Part shown: positions 24,253-34,127 of the stretch, one piece after another
Numbering within the stretch: position 1 is the stretch's first letter
Layout of the letters: each line of letters opens with the position of its first letter
Notes under the pieces: generated by a model
The model's input: the letters and a program-made list of their open reading frames with translations, nothing else
What the model was told of the DNA's origin: nothing
Database searches by the model: none
Assembly: GCA_017462785.1 (NCBI GenBank)
Contig: JAFTQJ010000072.1
Location: forward strand, 1 to 47,869
Direction: 5' to 3'
Source of the DNA: Oscillospiraceae bacterium
Lineage (GTDB): Bacteria; Bacillota; Clostridia; Oscillospirales; Ruminococcaceae
Length of the DNA: 47,869 nucleotides
Made by a program: the position numbers and the translations under genes

Positions 24253-26043
24253 TCACTTGATCTCTTCAAAATCTGCTGCACCGTGCTTGCAGAGCGGACA
24301 GATGAAGTCATCGGGGAGTGTATCGCCCTCATGCACATAGCCGCAGATCTTGCATACAAAGCCCTTCTTGCCGTCCGTTTCCGGCTTGGGCTTGACATTC
24401 TCATGATAATAGGTGTAGGTCATGGTTTCCTTGTCGGAGATCACTCTCGCCTCTGTCACGGTGCAGATGAACATGCCATGTGTTTCCAGATCCACATACT
24501 GCTCCACCTTCAGGGACATGAAGGAGTTGATATATCGTGGCAGGAACGCAAGCCCGTTGTCGGAGCGAAGCGGTTCGCATTCTGCAAACTTGTCCGTATT
24601 TCTGCCGCTCTGGAAACCGAATTTCTCGAACACTGCAAACGGTGCATCCACAGTCAGACAATTGATGTTCATCTTCTCCGTCTGCTTGATGACATGGTGG
24701 GAATAATTTTCCTTGTTGATGGTCACAGCGATGCGGTTCGGGGTGTTGGTGACCTGCGTCACGGTGTTGACGATCAGACCATTGTCCTTCTTGCCGTCAT
24801 TCGAGGTGACAACATACAGACCATAGCCGATGTTGAACAGTGCGGTCAGGTCATTCTTGTCCGCTTTGCTGCCCTGCTGTGCAATATACTCCCTGCAAAG
24901 CTCGTCCGCAAGTGCATTGAGCTGTGTGGTGCTGTCCTCGTTCAGAGCTGAGAGGATCTTCACTGTATTTTCTGCAAAAGTGAGGTTTTTACTCTTTGCA
25001 AACATTCCCTGCATCACCTTTGCCGCCATCGGTGCCCAGCTGCCGTTCTCGATCAATGCAACTGTGCGGTTCTGGTAATTACGCTCCGTCAGGTGGGTGA
25101 TGAATTCACGCATGAACGGGAAAATTTCTGCATTATAGGTGGTGGTTGCCAGCACAAGCTTGCTGTAGCGGAAAGCATCCTCCACAGCCTCCGCCATATC
25201 GCATCTTGCAAGGTCATTGACAACGACCTTCGGGCAGCCGTTTGCCTCCAGACGTTCTGCAAGCTGCATCACTGCCTTTTTGGTATTGCCGTAAACGGAT
25301 GTATAGGCGATCACGATGCCCTCTTCTTCGGGCTGATAGCTTGACCATGTATTGTAAAGATCGAGGTAATAGCCGAGATTTTCCGTCAGGATGGGACCGT
25401 GCAGGGGACAGATGATCTGAATGTCCAGACCTGCCGCTTTTTTCAGCAGAGCCTGCACCTGTGCACCGTATTTGCCCACGATGCCGATATAATAGCGTCT
25501 TGCTTCGCATGCCCAGTCCTCTTCCGCATCAAGTGCACCGAACTTGCCGAAGCCGTCCGCAGAGAAGAGCACCTTGTCCGTGCTGTCATAGGTCACGATG
25601 ACCTCCGGCCAGTGCACCATGGGGGCAGTGACAAAGGTCAGTGTATGCCTGCCGAGGGCGAGGGTATCCCCTTCACCTACGACCACCTGACGGTCAGCAA
25701 AATCCGTGCCGAAGAAGTTTTTCATCATGGCAAAAGCCTTGGCAGAGGAAACGATCTCTGCATCGGGATAGGCTTTGACAAAGCTTGCAATATTGGCAGA
25801 ATGATCCGGCTCCATATGCTGTACGATCAGATAATCCGGCGTTCTGCCGCCGAGTGCATTCTGGAGATTATCGAGCCATTCATGAGTAAATGCTGCATCA
25901 ACTGTGTCCATGACTGCGATCTTTTCGTCCATGATGACATAGGAATTATACGCCATGCCGTTGGGAACGATATACTGTCCCTCAAACAGGTCGATCCGGC
26001 GGTCATTGACACCAATGTACTGAATGTCGTTTGTAATATTCAT
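24253..26043 (-). CDS. Flavodiiron protein with flavin reductase and rubredoxin domains
   Basis: 596 aa, four domains. A metallo-beta-lactamase-like diiron domain has H76-M-E78-P-D80-H81, H144, D163 and H215 as metal ligands. A flavodoxin domain follows with the FMN loop AYTSVYGNT (~246-254). A flavin-reductase-like domain spans ~395-555 ([17 protein letters not shown]-type strand). A C-terminal rubredoxin has CKICG and CPLCKHG. Such proteins reduce O2 to water or NO to N2O in anaerobes; the added domains should let it take electrons with fewer separate partners. Shine-Dalgarno AGGAGG precedes the ATG. It leads an operon with rubredoxin and rubrerythrin under a consensus promoter. Confidence 0.93.
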   Translation of the reverse strand: MNITNDIQYIGVNDRRIDLFEGQYIVPNGMAYNSYVIMDEKIAVMDTVDAAFTHEWLDNLQNALGGRTPDYLIVQHMEPDHSANIASFVKAYPDAEIVSSAKAFAMMKNFFGTDFADRQVVVGEGDTLALGRHTLTFVTAPMVHWPEVIVTYDSTDKVLFSADGFGKFGALDAEEDWACEARRYYIGIVGKYGAQVQALLKKAAGLDIQIICPLHGPILTENLGYYLDLYNTWSSYQPEEEGIVIAYTSVYGNTKKAVMQLAERLEANGCPKVVVNDLARCDMAEAVEDAFRYSKLVLATTTYNAEIFPFMREFITHLTERNYQNRTVALIENGSWAPMAAKVMQGMFAKSKNLTFAENTVKILSALNEDSTTQLNALADELCREYIAQQGSKADKNDLTALFNIGYGLYVVTSNDGKKDNGLIVNTVTQVTNTPNRIAVTINKENYSHHVIKQTEKMNINCLTVDAPFAVFEKFGFQSGRNTDKFAECEPLRSDNGLAFLPRYINSFMSLKVEQYVDLETHGMFICTVTEARVISDKETMTYTYYHENVKPKPETDGKKGFVCKICGYVHEGDTLPDDFICPLCKHGAADFEEIK

Positions 26044-26100
26044 AGTATCCTCCTCTTTTTGTGATTCATGCTGTCATTTTTGTTCTTCCGGTCATTGTTG

Positions 26101-26129
26101 ATTATAACATATTCCCCATAAAAAGTCAA
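26101..26129 (-). promoter_or_regulatory. Sigma-A promoter of the oxygen-defence operon
   Basis: Minus-strand TTGACT (26129-26124), a 17-nt spacer and TATAAT (26106-26101). The leader is about 50 nt. No obvious PerR-box palindrome was seen. Confidence 0.82.
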
Positions 26130-26213
26130 TATGCTTATGTGCAAAAACACGAAAAACATTTTTTGTTCAAGGATATTCTGTGCAAAACAGAGGGATTTAT
26201 GCCCGTGTCACTG

Positions 26214-27203
26214 TCATTGCAGGATCTCGCCCCAGTCCGGTGCATCGCCGGAGCCGTCGATCGCTGCGTACTGCAAAATCGCACTGGCATCCTTGGCATC
26301 AATTTCGTCCGCCGTGCCCATGTAGGCGGTCACGTTTGCATTGAAGCAGGAAAGCTCCTCCTGTCCCTGCACCAGCACCGGAGAGCCGCCGGCACCCTTG
26401 GCAGCGGCATAGATCAGCACGGCTGCCGCATCCGCTGCATCCGTTACGCCGTCAAGATTGGCATCACCGCCGCTGACGGCTGTGATTTTCAGATTTTTGA
26501 AAGCCGGAATGAAATCCGCATAAATGGTTTTATCCGCTGTGCTTTCATCGCTGGTGATGAAGGTGTTGCCGTAGGGGTCATCCGCTGTCGGCTCGGAATG
26601 GAAGTACACACTGTACTCCCCTGCTGCGGTTTCAGGGGCAACGGCGAGATCCATTTCAATGAAACTGAACTCGTCGGAGCGATTGCCGAAGAATGCCGCC
26701 TCACGGCTGATGGAGGCATACCACATCATCTTAAAACCGTCGTTGGTTTCGTTGAAATTGCCGTAGGAACCGGCACTGGAATGCACATAGACATCGGAGC
26801 TGTTGACATAGCCGAAGCAGTAGGGCTTGAGTCTTGTGGAGAACTCCAGACCATCCTCGGTGACATAGGTCGTCTTGTCCGCTGTATAGTTATCGGTCGG
26901 ATTGTGGAAGCTTTCCGGCACAAAGGTCACAGCGGGACTTGTGGAGCAAAGCTCCATTTCAATGATGGAAAAATCGGCATATTCCGCCTCAATGAACATG
27001 CCCATGCGGACATTGGTGCCCTCCTTGGCAGCGATCGGGGAAAGGTAGACGGTATTCCCCTGTGCAAGGTAGCCGCAGTTTTCGGTTTCCATACCCCTCA
27101 GGGCGAATGCGATCTCGTCCTGACTCTGGTAAACGGCATTTGCCGGCAGTGCCTGCATCATGAGTACTGCGGCAAATGCGGCGGTGATTTTCTGGATTTT
27201 CAT
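26214..27203 (-). CDS. Secreted dockerin protein of unknown binding role
   Basis: 329 aa. It has a signal peptide (MKIQKITAAFAAVLMMQALP, cleavage near PANA-V). Residues ~25-245 are beta-rich with repeated IEMEL/FIEMDLAV strands and NxT-rich loops, and no catalytic motif was recognised. The C-terminal dockerin (~247-329) has one good calcium loop, ANLDGVTDAADAAAVLIYAA, and a degenerate second one (GTADEIDAKDASAILQYAA lacks the usual start). It would attach to a scaffoldin of the same complex as the other dockerin protein. GGAGGT precedes the start. Confidence 0.78.
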   Translation of the reverse strand: MKIQKITAAFAAVLMMQALPANAVYQSQDEIAFALRGMETENCGYLAQGNTVYLSPIAAKEGTNVRMGMFIEAEYADFSIIEMELCSTSPAVTFVPESFHNPTDNYTADKTTYVTEDGLEFSTRLKPYCFGYVNSSDVYVHSSAGSYGNFNETNDGFKMMWYASISREAAFFGNRSDEFSFIEMDLAVAPETAAGEYSVYFHSEPTADDPYGNTFITSDESTADKTIYADFIPAFKNLKITAVSGGDANLDGVTDAADAAAVLIYAAAKGAGGSPVLVQGQEELSCFNANVTAYMGTADEIDAKDASAILQYAAIDGSGDAPDWGEILQ

Positions 27204-27295
27204 GTTGTACCTCCTAAATGTGTAAAATGCTGGTATTCATATCACAACGCAGCTGCCAAAAGATTGGATGGCTTCGGTAATTTTCCGCTGTCCGC

Positions 27296-28597
27296 TTATG
27301 AGATCACCTTATACAGCAGCGGAGCAGGAACGGGCTGTTCTGCGGTGATGCGGATGTTTTGCAGGATGCGTGCAGCGGCTTTCCGGCAAAGCTCCTGCGT
27401 TTTTCCATGCACGGTGAACAGCGGCTGTCCCTTTTGTACGGCATCGCCCACAAAGGCATGCAGCTCCACGCCGGCACCGTAGTCGATCTCGCTGGAGGAT
27501 GAAGTTCTTCCGGCTCCCAGCTCCAGACAGGCAAGCCCCACTTCCTCGCTCTGGATGGACGAAATATAGCCGTTTTCCGGAGCCTCGGCGGTATAGCTTT
27601 CCGCTGCCTGCGGAAGCAGTGCGGGATCCTCCGTGATCCTCGGATCGCCGCCCTGTGCTGCGGTCATGGCTGCGAATTTCTCCAGTGCCTTTCCGGAATC
27701 GAGGGCTTCCTGTGCCTGTGCATAGCATGCCTCGACCGTGCCCCTGCCGGAGAGGGAGAGCATGTGTGCGGCAAGGGTGAGGGAAAGTCTTGACAGGTCA
27801 TTTCTGACCTCGCCCCTGAGAATGCGGATGACTTCGAGCACTTCGAGGGCATTGCCGATATTCGCACCGAGGGGAGCGTTCATATCCGTCAGGACGGCTC
27901 TGCACTGTCTGCCGGCACGTTTGCCGACCTCGACCATGGCAGCAGCAAGGTGTTCGGCATCCTCGGGGGTTTTCATGAATGCACCGTGCCCGAATTTCAC
28001 ATCGAGCAGAATGCAGTCCGCACCGAGGGCAAGCTTCTTGCTCATGATGCTTGCACAGATCAGCGGAATGCTGTCCACGGTGGCAGTGAGATTCCGCAGT
28101 GCGTACATCTTTTTATCCGCCGGCACAAGGTTGCCGCTTTGTGCAATGACGCAGCAGCCGACCTCCTTGGTGATCCGCATAAATTCCTCCATTTGCAGGC
28201 TGGTGCAAAAACCGGGAATGCTTTCGAGCTTGTCGATCGTGCCGCCCGTGAAGCCCAGTCCCCTGCCGGACATCTTCGGGACAAAGCCGCCGCAGGCTGC
28301 CGCAATGGGTGCAAGGAGGAGGGTCGTTTTGTCACCGATGCCGCCGGTGCTGTGCTTATCCACGGTCACGCCGCCGATGGGTGCCATCGACAGGCATTCG
28401 CCGGAATCACGCATGGCAAGGGTCAGCACGGCAGTTTCCGCCGCTGTCAGCCCCTGACAGCAGACTGCCATGAGCCATGCGGACATCATATAATCGGGGA
28501 TCTCGCCGGAGCAGAAGCCCCGCACGATCCACTGGATCTGTTCCTCGGTCAGCGGCTCACGCCGTCTTGTTTTCTGAATGAGGTCGTACATTTGCAT
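27296..28597 (-). CDS. pdp: Pyrimidine-nucleoside phosphorylase
   Basis: 433 aa, matching the family length. The phosphate-binding signature KHSTGGIGDKTTL is at 81-93, followed by KMSGRGLGFTGGTIDKLESI. The N-terminal helical domain (MYDLIQKTRRREPLTEEQI) and C-terminal alpha/beta lobe (HAFVGDAVQKGQPLFTVHGK) complete it. It cleaves uridine, thymidine or deoxyuridine with phosphate to give the free base and (deoxy)ribose-1-phosphate, in the cytosol, for nucleoside salvage. Thymidine phosphorylase (DeoA) is close in sequence; gut Firmicutes usually have the Pdp type. It is monocistronic, divergent from spoIIR, under a sigma-A promoter. Confidence 0.92.
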   Translation of the reverse strand: MQMYDLIQKTRRREPLTEEQIQWIVRGFCSGEIPDYMMSAWLMAVCCQGLTAAETAVLTLAMRDSGECLSMAPIGGVTVDKHSTGGIGDKTTLLLAPIAAACGGFVPKMSGRGLGFTGGTIDKLESIPGFCTSLQMEEFMRITKEVGCCVIAQSGNLVPADKKMYALRNLTATVDSIPLICASIMSKKLALGADCILLDVKFGHGAFMKTPEDAEHLAAAMVEVGKRAGRQCRAVLTDMNAPLGANIGNALEVLEVIRILRGEVRNDLSRLSLTLAAHMLSLSGRGTVEACYAQAQEALDSGKALEKFAAMTAAQGGDPRITEDPALLPQAAESYTAEAPENGYISSIQSEEVGLACLELGAGRTSSSSEIDYGAGVELHAFVGDAVQKGQPLFTVHGKTQELCRKAAARILQNIRITAEQPVPAPLLYKVIS

Positions 28598-28643
28598 AGG
28601 GATACCGCCTTTCTGTATGGTATATAGTATGCTCCATATTTAC

Positions 28644-28672
28644 ATGATACAATATTTCACAAAGGATTGCAA
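28644..28672 (-). promoter_or_regulatory. Promoter of the nucleoside phosphorylase gene
   Basis: Minus-strand TTGCAA (28672-28667), a 17-nt spacer and TATCAT (28649-28644). Confidence 0.6.
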
Positions 28673-28745
28673 GTAGTTTTACAAAAATCAGCACTGCCTG
28701 TATAAAATTTCCTCCGCTGCCCATGCTTCTGCTGAGGTGATTTTG

Positions 28746-29360
28746 ATGAGAAAATTTGAAATTGCAGTGGTGATCGGAATTGCGGCGGCGATCTTCTGCG
28801 GAAACATTTCGGAATTTGCGGACTGCATTGACGGGCTGGAGGAAAATGTCCTGCGGCTGCATATCCTTGCCAACTCGGATTCTGCCGAGGATCAGGCACT
28901 CAAGCTGAAAGTGCGTGACGCACTTCTGGAGCAGTCCGAAGCACTGTTTTCCGGCTGTGATACGCCGGAGGAGATCCGTGAGCGTGCGGTGGAGGAGCAG
29001 GAAACCATCCGGCTTCTGGCACAGGCGGTCGTGGAGGAAAACGGCAGCGATGACATTGTGAATGTCCAGCTTGTACAGATGGAATTTGATGACAAGCAGT
29101 ACGAGGAGATCACCATGCCTGCCGGCACCTATGATGCACTCCGCATTCTGATCGGGGAAGCGGAGGGACAGAACTGGTGGTGTGTGATGTATCCTCCGCT
29201 TTGCATTCCGGCGGCTGCCGGAGTTGCGGCGGATGCGGATGCTGCGGAGGTTTTTTTCGACAGTGAAACGGTGGAGATCCTCGAAAATCCTCCGAAATAT
29301 GAGGTAAAGTTCAAATGTCTGGAGCTTTGGAAGGAATTAAAGGAATTCTTTGCGGCGTGA
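28746..29360 (+). CDS. spoIIR: Stage II sporulation protein R
   Basis: 204 aa from ATG 28746, 6 nt after GAGGTG. An N-terminal hydrophobic segment (FEIAVVIGIAAAIFCG) exports it, and the family signature LRLHILANSDSAEDQALKLK is intact, with VRDALLE following. PAGTYDALRILIGEAEGQNW WCVMYPPLC (two adjoining stretches) matches the conserved C-terminal half. In spore formers SpoIIR is secreted from the forespore under sigma-F and triggers SpoIIGA to process pro-sigma-E. Its presence argues that this lineage keeps a sporulation programme or a remnant of it. No convincing sigma-F promoter was seen. Confidence 0.92.
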   Translation: MRKFEIAVVIGIAAAIFCGNISEFADCIDGLEENVLRLHILANSDSAEDQALKLKVRDALLEQSEALFSGCDTPEEIRERAVEEQETIRLLAQAVVEENGSDDIVNVQLVQMEFDDKQYEEITMPAGTYDALRILIGEAEGQNWWCVMYPPLCIPAAAGVAADADAAEVFFDSETVEILENPPKYEVKFKCLELWKELKEFFAA

Positions 29361-29470
29361 TTTCTGCAAGAATTTAGAAAGATTTCACATGATTTCCACA
29401 GAAAAAAGGTATTCTGTCAGCAGAGAGAAACACACCGGAATTGGGAAAACAACAAAGAAAGGTGTTTGCA

Positions 29471-31564
29471 ATGAATCAGAATATGCGTAAATTTTGCAGT
29501 GCGGCGGCGGCGTTTGCACTGCTGACGGCAGGATGCAGCGATCAGGAAACAAATTCCTCCGCAGACCCGACAGGAACCGCTTCCGTACAGGAGCAGAAGC
29601 CGTCGGAAACCGCCAAGGAGAACAGAGCCGAGGAACAAAGCGTTCCCCTCTCGCAGGAGATCCCCACGGTGCTCCTCTCCGATCCTGCCCCCTCCCCCTC
29701 CTGTGACATCTCCGATCTCTTCACGGACAGGGATAAGCGGAATACCTACGACACACCCCTTGCGGTGATCACCTGCACGGGGGATGCGGTATCCGTCGAG
29801 GGTATGGGAGCATCCGCCAAGGGAACGGATGTGACCATCACGGAGGAGGGTGTCTACCTCATCTCCGGCACCCTGAATGACGGGCAGATCCTTGTCAATT
29901 CCAGCGGAAAGGTGCAGCTCGTCCTTGACGGTGCATCCCTCTCCTGCTCCGATTCTGCCCCGATCTATGTGCAGCAGGCAAAGAAATGCTTTCTGACGCT
30001 TGCGGACGGTACGGAAAATTCCATTTCCGACGGCACCGCCTATGTCTACGCACAGGAGGGCGAAAATGAGCCGGATGCAGCCATTTTCAGTGCGGACTCC
30101 CTGACTGTGAACGGCACCGGAGCACTGACCGTTTCGGGCAATTACAACGAGGGTATCACCTGCAAGGATGACCTCGTGATCACATCCGGCACACTCCGCA
30201 TTACCTCCGTCGGGAACGGCATCAAGGGCAGGGACTATGTTGCCATTGCCGGAGGGGATGTCACTGTGACCGCCGGTGCGGACGGCATCAAATCAAACAA
30301 TGCCACGGATGCCGGTATGGGCTTTGTGTACATCGAGGGCGGCACGGTGACGGTCGATGCACAGGAGGATGCTGTGCAGGCGGAATCCGAATGCATCCTC
30401 ACGGGCGGCACCCTGCACCTCAAAGCCGGCGGCGGTGCGGAGAATGCACAGCCACAGATGAACAATGATTTCGGAAATTTCAACATGCACGGCGGTTTTG
30501 ACAAGAGCTGGTCCGAGGATGCCGCCGAAACAGCGAAGGACACGGCAGTCAGCACAAAGGCACTCAAAGCAGGTACGCTCCTGCACATCACGGGCGGTAC
30601 ATGCACCATTGATTCTGCGGATGACGGACTGCATTCCAACGGGAGCCTTTTCATCGGCGGCGGCTCTCTGGAAATCGCCGCAGGCGGTGACGGCATCCAT
30701 GCCGATATGCTGGCAGATCTTGCAGACGGTGAGATCAGGATCACTCGCTCGAATGAGGGCATTGAAGCGGCAGGCATCCGCATTTCCGGCGGTACGGTCG
30801 AGGTCAATGCATCGGATGATGGTCTGAATGCCAGTGACGGAACATCACAGGGCGGAATGGGCACCTATTCCTCGGGTGCGGTACTGGAAATTACGGGCGG
30901 TGAGCTGTATGTGAATGCAAACGGTGACGGTCTGGATTCCAATGGCGACATGCTCATCAGCGGCGGCACGGTGATCGTGGACGGTCCCACCAATGACGGC
31001 AACGGTGCACTTGACGGCAACGGCGGTATGTACTGCACGGGCGGTACACTCATTGCATCGGGCAGCTCCGGTATGGCGGAGTACCCGAGGGGTTCACAGA
31101 ATACCGTTGTGCTCACGCTCGGCAGCTATCAGGCGGCTGATTCTGAGGTCGTGCTCATGGATGCCTCCGGTACAAAGCTGCTCACCCATACTCCGGCGAA
31201 GCAATTCAGCTCCGTCATTTTCAGCAGTCCGGAGATCATGGACGGCGAAACCCTCACCGCTTCCGTCAGCGGTACGGAATGCGGCTCCTGCACGATCGGA
31301 TCCGTTCTTTCCTACATCGGTGAAGCCGGCGGCATGATGGGTGGTTTTCACGGCGGCGGCTGGGGTCACGGCATGGGCGGCGGACGTGGCAATCGTCAGG
31401 ACATGCAGCTGCCCACGGATGAAAACGGCGAACTGACGCTCCCTGAGGGCATGGAGATCCCCGAAAGGATGGAACCGCCGCAGGATATGACGATGCCCGA
31501 GGGCATGGAACCGCCGCCAGGCGGCTTCGGCGGCATGATGCCGGAGGATATGCAGATTTCATAA
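29471..31564 (+). CDS. Carbohydrate-binding beta-helix lipoprotein (DUF4353-like)
   Basis: 697 aa from ATG 29471, 6 nt after AAAGGTG. It has a lipoprotein signal (lipobox LTAGC). From ~130 to ~590 the protein is a run of short strands with repeated GG[TD]VTV, GGTLRI and GDGLDSNG units, a right-handed beta-helix typical of the carbohydrate-binding-domain-containing (DUF4353) family. The last ~75 residues are Gly/Met/Pro-rich (MMGGFHGGGWGHGMGGGRG, then PEGMEIPERMEPP repeats). Relatives often sit near CotH-type kinases, none of which is seen here. It is likely exposed on the cell surface and binds polysaccharide. A strong terminator follows. Confidence 0.78.
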   Translation: MNQNMRKFCSAAAAFALLTAGCSDQETNSSADPTGTASVQEQKPSETAKENRAEEQSVPLSQEIPTVLLSDPAPSPSCDISDLFTDRDKRNTYDTPLAVITCTGDAVSVEGMGASAKGTDVTITEEGVYLISGTLNDGQILVNSSGKVQLVLDGASLSCSDSAPIYVQQAKKCFLTLADGTENSISDGTAYVYAQEGENEPDAAIFSADSLTVNGTGALTVSGNYNEGITCKDDLVITSGTLRITSVGNGIKGRDYVAIAGGDVTVTAGADGIKSNNATDAGMGFVYIEGGTVTVDAQEDAVQAESECILTGGTLHLKAGGGAENAQPQMNNDFGNFNMHGGFDKSWSEDAAETAKDTAVSTKALKAGTLLHITGGTCTIDSADDGLHSNGSLFIGGGSLEIAAGGDGIHADMLADLADGEIRITRSNEGIEAAGIRISGGTVEVNASDDGLNASDGTSQGGMGTYSSGAVLEITGGELYVNANGDGLDSNGDMLISGGTVIVDGPTNDGNGALDGNGGMYCTGGTLIASGSSGMAEYPRGSQNTVVLTLGSYQAADSEVVLMDASGTKLLTHTPAKQFSSVIFSSPEIMDGETLTASVSGTECGSCTIGSVLSYIGEAGGMMGGFHGGGWGHGMGGGRGNRQDMQLPTDENGELTLPEGMEIPERMEPPQDMTMPEGMEPPPGGFGGMMPEDMQIS

Positions 31565-31568
31565 AAAT

Positions 31569-31596
31569 GAGCTTCTGCACCAACGTGCAGAAGCTC
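31569..31596. terminator. Terminator between convergent genes
   Basis: Perfect 12-bp stem GAGCTTCTGCAC / GTGCAGAAGCTC with a 4-nt loop, between the stops at 31564 and 31602. On the minus strand it is followed by ATTTTTAT, and on the plus strand by TCCATTTATAC, so it works best for the FIST-EAL gene. Confidence 0.75.
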
Positions 31597-31601
31597 TCCA
31601 T

Positions 31602-34127
31602 TTATACTTCATCAAACATGATCAGCTGCTTCGGCTTCGAGAAGAGATAACCCTGTGAATAGTCAATATGATATGCACAGAGCAGCTTCTGGATCGCATC
31701 GTTCTCCACAAACTCCGCAATGATCTTCTTGTCCGTCATGCGGCACCACAGAGAAAGCATCTCCAGCAGGCGTCGGCAGTTGGAATCATCACAGATCTTC
31801 TTGACGATCTCACCGTCCACCTTGAGGAAATCCAGCTCCAGCGAGATCACACGGACCAGATTCGAGAAGCCGCTGCCGAAATCATCCAGTGCGATCTTGC
31901 CGCCGTATTCGTGGATCCGCTTGACAAATTCCGCCATTGCCTCCGGATCACTGATCTCCTCGGTTTCCACGACCTCAAATACATAGTTCTCCGGATGTGC
32001 AGAATTTTTCATATTCGTGTAGATCAGCTCCGTCATCATGGGGTCGAGCGTATCACGCACGGAAATATTCATCGTCACAAGGACATTCTTCTCCTCAATG
32101 TACGCCATGACCTTTGCGATCATCTGACGGGAAAGCTGGTTGTAAAGTCCGTACTTCTTCGCCACCGGAATGAAATCCCCCGGCGAATACATGTTGCCGT
32201 CCGTGTCACGCAGACGCATCAGGGCTTCATACATCACAATGCGGTTGGACTGGTTGTCGTGGATACCCTGATAGTACGGCATGACACCGCCGTTTGCAAT
32301 CGCATCATTGATAACATGCACCATATGTACATCCCTGACGCTCTTTTCCTCCATGCCCATTTCCTTGGAGTACACAAGGAAATGCTGATCCATGCGGTCA
32401 TGCAGATGGGTCTGCACTACCTTTGCACAGCGGAGGAGATTCTTTTCATTCAGTACCAGACTGAAATCATAAATGGGCTGGATACGGTAATAATCCGCAT
32501 TCACCAGATGACGGTAGAGCTTGTGCATGAGCTGCTCGAATTCCTCGCCCGTCACATCATCATTTGCCGAAACCATCAGCTCGCCCTGATCGGAAAGATA
32601 GTACCAGAAATGGTAGTCCTTCAGGAAATCCTGCATCCGTTCCAGCACATCGGAGGTCAGACGGTCATAGGCACGATACCCTGCATAGGCGATCATCTCG
32701 CTGCAGTTGCGGGGATAGATCAGACAAAGCTTGTTGATCTTGTGCACCTGAATGTCATAGATCAGCTTCGTCAGTCTGCCAAGCCGCTGCTCCTTGTTGT
32801 TATAGAGTCGGGACTTCATCTCCCGATAGAAGAAATTCTCTTCCTTGTTGGACTGTGCGGCACTCATGGTCAGGAAGTCGATCAGATGCTCATTGTCATG
32901 GTACAGACTGTGGGTAACAGTCAGCGTCTGCATGTCGAGTACGATCGGTTCATCCGATACCGCAAGGGATGACACCACAAAGGTGCAGTTGCCGAAACGG
33001 TTATGACTGCCGTCGTAGAAAAATTCACCGCCGAGGAATGCTCCCGATGCCGTGGTGTGCTTGAGGGGCTTCTGCTCCCATTCGGAACAGTTCTGCATGA
33101 TCTCTGCACGGAGCGTACAGCTGTATGCAAAGACCGTTTCACTCGGTTCCTTTTTCATATTGCGGTAGAGGCGGTTGACATCGTCCACCACGTTGCTCGG
33201 ACTCAGATAGCCCAGTGCAACCTCCTCACCTTCCTCAATATCATCCATGATCATGACTGCATCCTGCTTTTTTGCACCGCCGCAGAATGCCATCGGCCAT
33301 GCACAAACCTCGTTCTTCTTCCGCACCAGAGGGAAAATTCGGATCACGTCCAGATTGGCTGTGTCGAGATTATCACCGCCCAGTGCCTGAAGCCATCCAT
33401 ACGGTGTGCGTCCTGCTGCGGAATAGATGATATTCCCCTTGCAGCTTGTGATCTTTCCATAGCCGCTGATCTTCTCCATACCGAGTGCATAGCCTTCAAA
33501 GCAACGCATTTTCGGAGAAGAAAGCACCGCAGCCGCAAGATAACCGGAGCAGCATCTGTTCGTGGAAATCGTGAATTTCATTTCGGTGATTCTTCCCTCT
33601 TCGCTGAACTGCACCTGCTGGTCATTGGCAATGCCGCCAATGATGCGGATGTCCGGACAGAGCTTGTCGATGGTTTCTGCAAATCTGCTCGCCTGAAAAT
33701 AATTCTCCGGCATGAATACCAGCAGCTGTCCCTTTCGTTCTCTCAGAGAAAGGGCATCCACCACCTGCATTGCCAGCTCATCACCGGCAACAGGCATCCG
33801 CTCCTCACCTTCCGCACCGGTCACAAAACAGGGAATGCTTGCACTCGCCATGCTGCACTCCTCCGCCTCTGTGAAGGTCGTCACGGAAATCATGCAGACC
33901 TCAGTCAGCTTTCTGCCGTTCAGAATCACGGCAGGACTGCTGCATCCGATGAATTCCGCCTGCGGGAGAAGCAGCTTCAGCTCCTTCAGAAGCTCACGCA
34001 TACCGTCCGCATCGTGCACCGCTGTGTGGATCCTCACAAACATCGGTGCAGTGCAGTCGATCACGTTTTCTTCCAGAAACTCTCTGAACTGCGGCACTGT
34101 CGAATAGATATGATTACAGGTCCTCAT
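31602..34127 (-). CDS. FIST sensor / GGDEF-like / EAL c-di-GMP phosphodiesterase
   Basis: 841 aa from ATG 34127 (GGTGGAG upstream); a longer frame begins in the leader. The N-terminal ~390 residues are a FIST N/C ligand-binding pair (PQAEFIGCSSPAVI, later IIGGIANDQQVQFSEEGR). Residues ~430-590 are a degenerate GGDEF-like or linker region with no GGDEF motif. The C-terminal EAL domain (~600-841) keeps YEALMRL, NISVRD, VVETEE, ALDDFGSGFSNL, LKVDGEIV and an Glu-containing AEFVEN, so phosphodiesterase activity is expected. It should be cytoplasmic, as no membrane segment is seen. FIST domains are thought to bind small ligands such as amino acids. A strong promoter and a ~127-nt leader precede it. 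Confidence 0.85.
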   Translation of the reverse strand: MRTCNHIYSTVPQFREFLEENVIDCTAPMFVRIHTAVHDADGMRELLKELKLLLPQAEFIGCSSPAVILNGRKLTEVCMISVTTFTEAEECSMASASIPCFVTGAEGEERMPVAGDELAMQVVDALSLRERKGQLLVFMPENYFQASRFAETIDKLCPDIRIIGGIANDQQVQFSEEGRITEMKFTISTNRCCSGYLAAAVLSSPKMRCFEGYALGMEKISGYGKITSCKGNIIYSAAGRTPYGWLQALGGDNLDTANLDVIRIFPLVRKKNEVCAWPMAFCGGAKKQDAVMIMDDIEEGEEVALGYLSPSNVVDDVNRLYRNMKKEPSETVFAYSCTLRAEIMQNCSEWEQKPLKHTTASGAFLGGEFFYDGSHNRFGNCTFVVSSLAVSDEPIVLDMQTLTVTHSLYHDNEHLIDFLTMSAAQSNKEENFFYREMKSRLYNNKEQRLGRLTKLIYDIQVHKINKLCLIYPRNCSEMIAYAGYRAYDRLTSDVLERMQDFLKDYHFWYYLSDQGELMVSANDDVTGEEFEQLMHKLYRHLVNADYYRIQPIYDFSLVLNEKNLLRCAKVVQTHLHDRMDQHFLVYSKEMGMEEKSVRDVHMVHVINDAIANGGVMPYYQGIHDNQSNRIVMYEALMRLRDTDGNMYSPGDFIPVAKKYGLYNQLSRQMIAKVMAYIEEKNVLVTMNISVRDTLDPMMTELIYTNMKNSAHPENYVFEVVETEEISDPEAMAEFVKRIHEYGGKIALDDFGSGFSNLVRVISLELDFLKVDGEIVKKICDDSNCRRLLEMLSLWCRMTDKKIIAEFVENDAIQKLLCAYHIDYSQGYLFSKPKQLIMFDEV

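Noticed and set aside
28699-28745. Possible sigma-F promoter before spoIIR
   Set aside because: GTATA is present but the expected GG-rich -10 element is not at the right distance.
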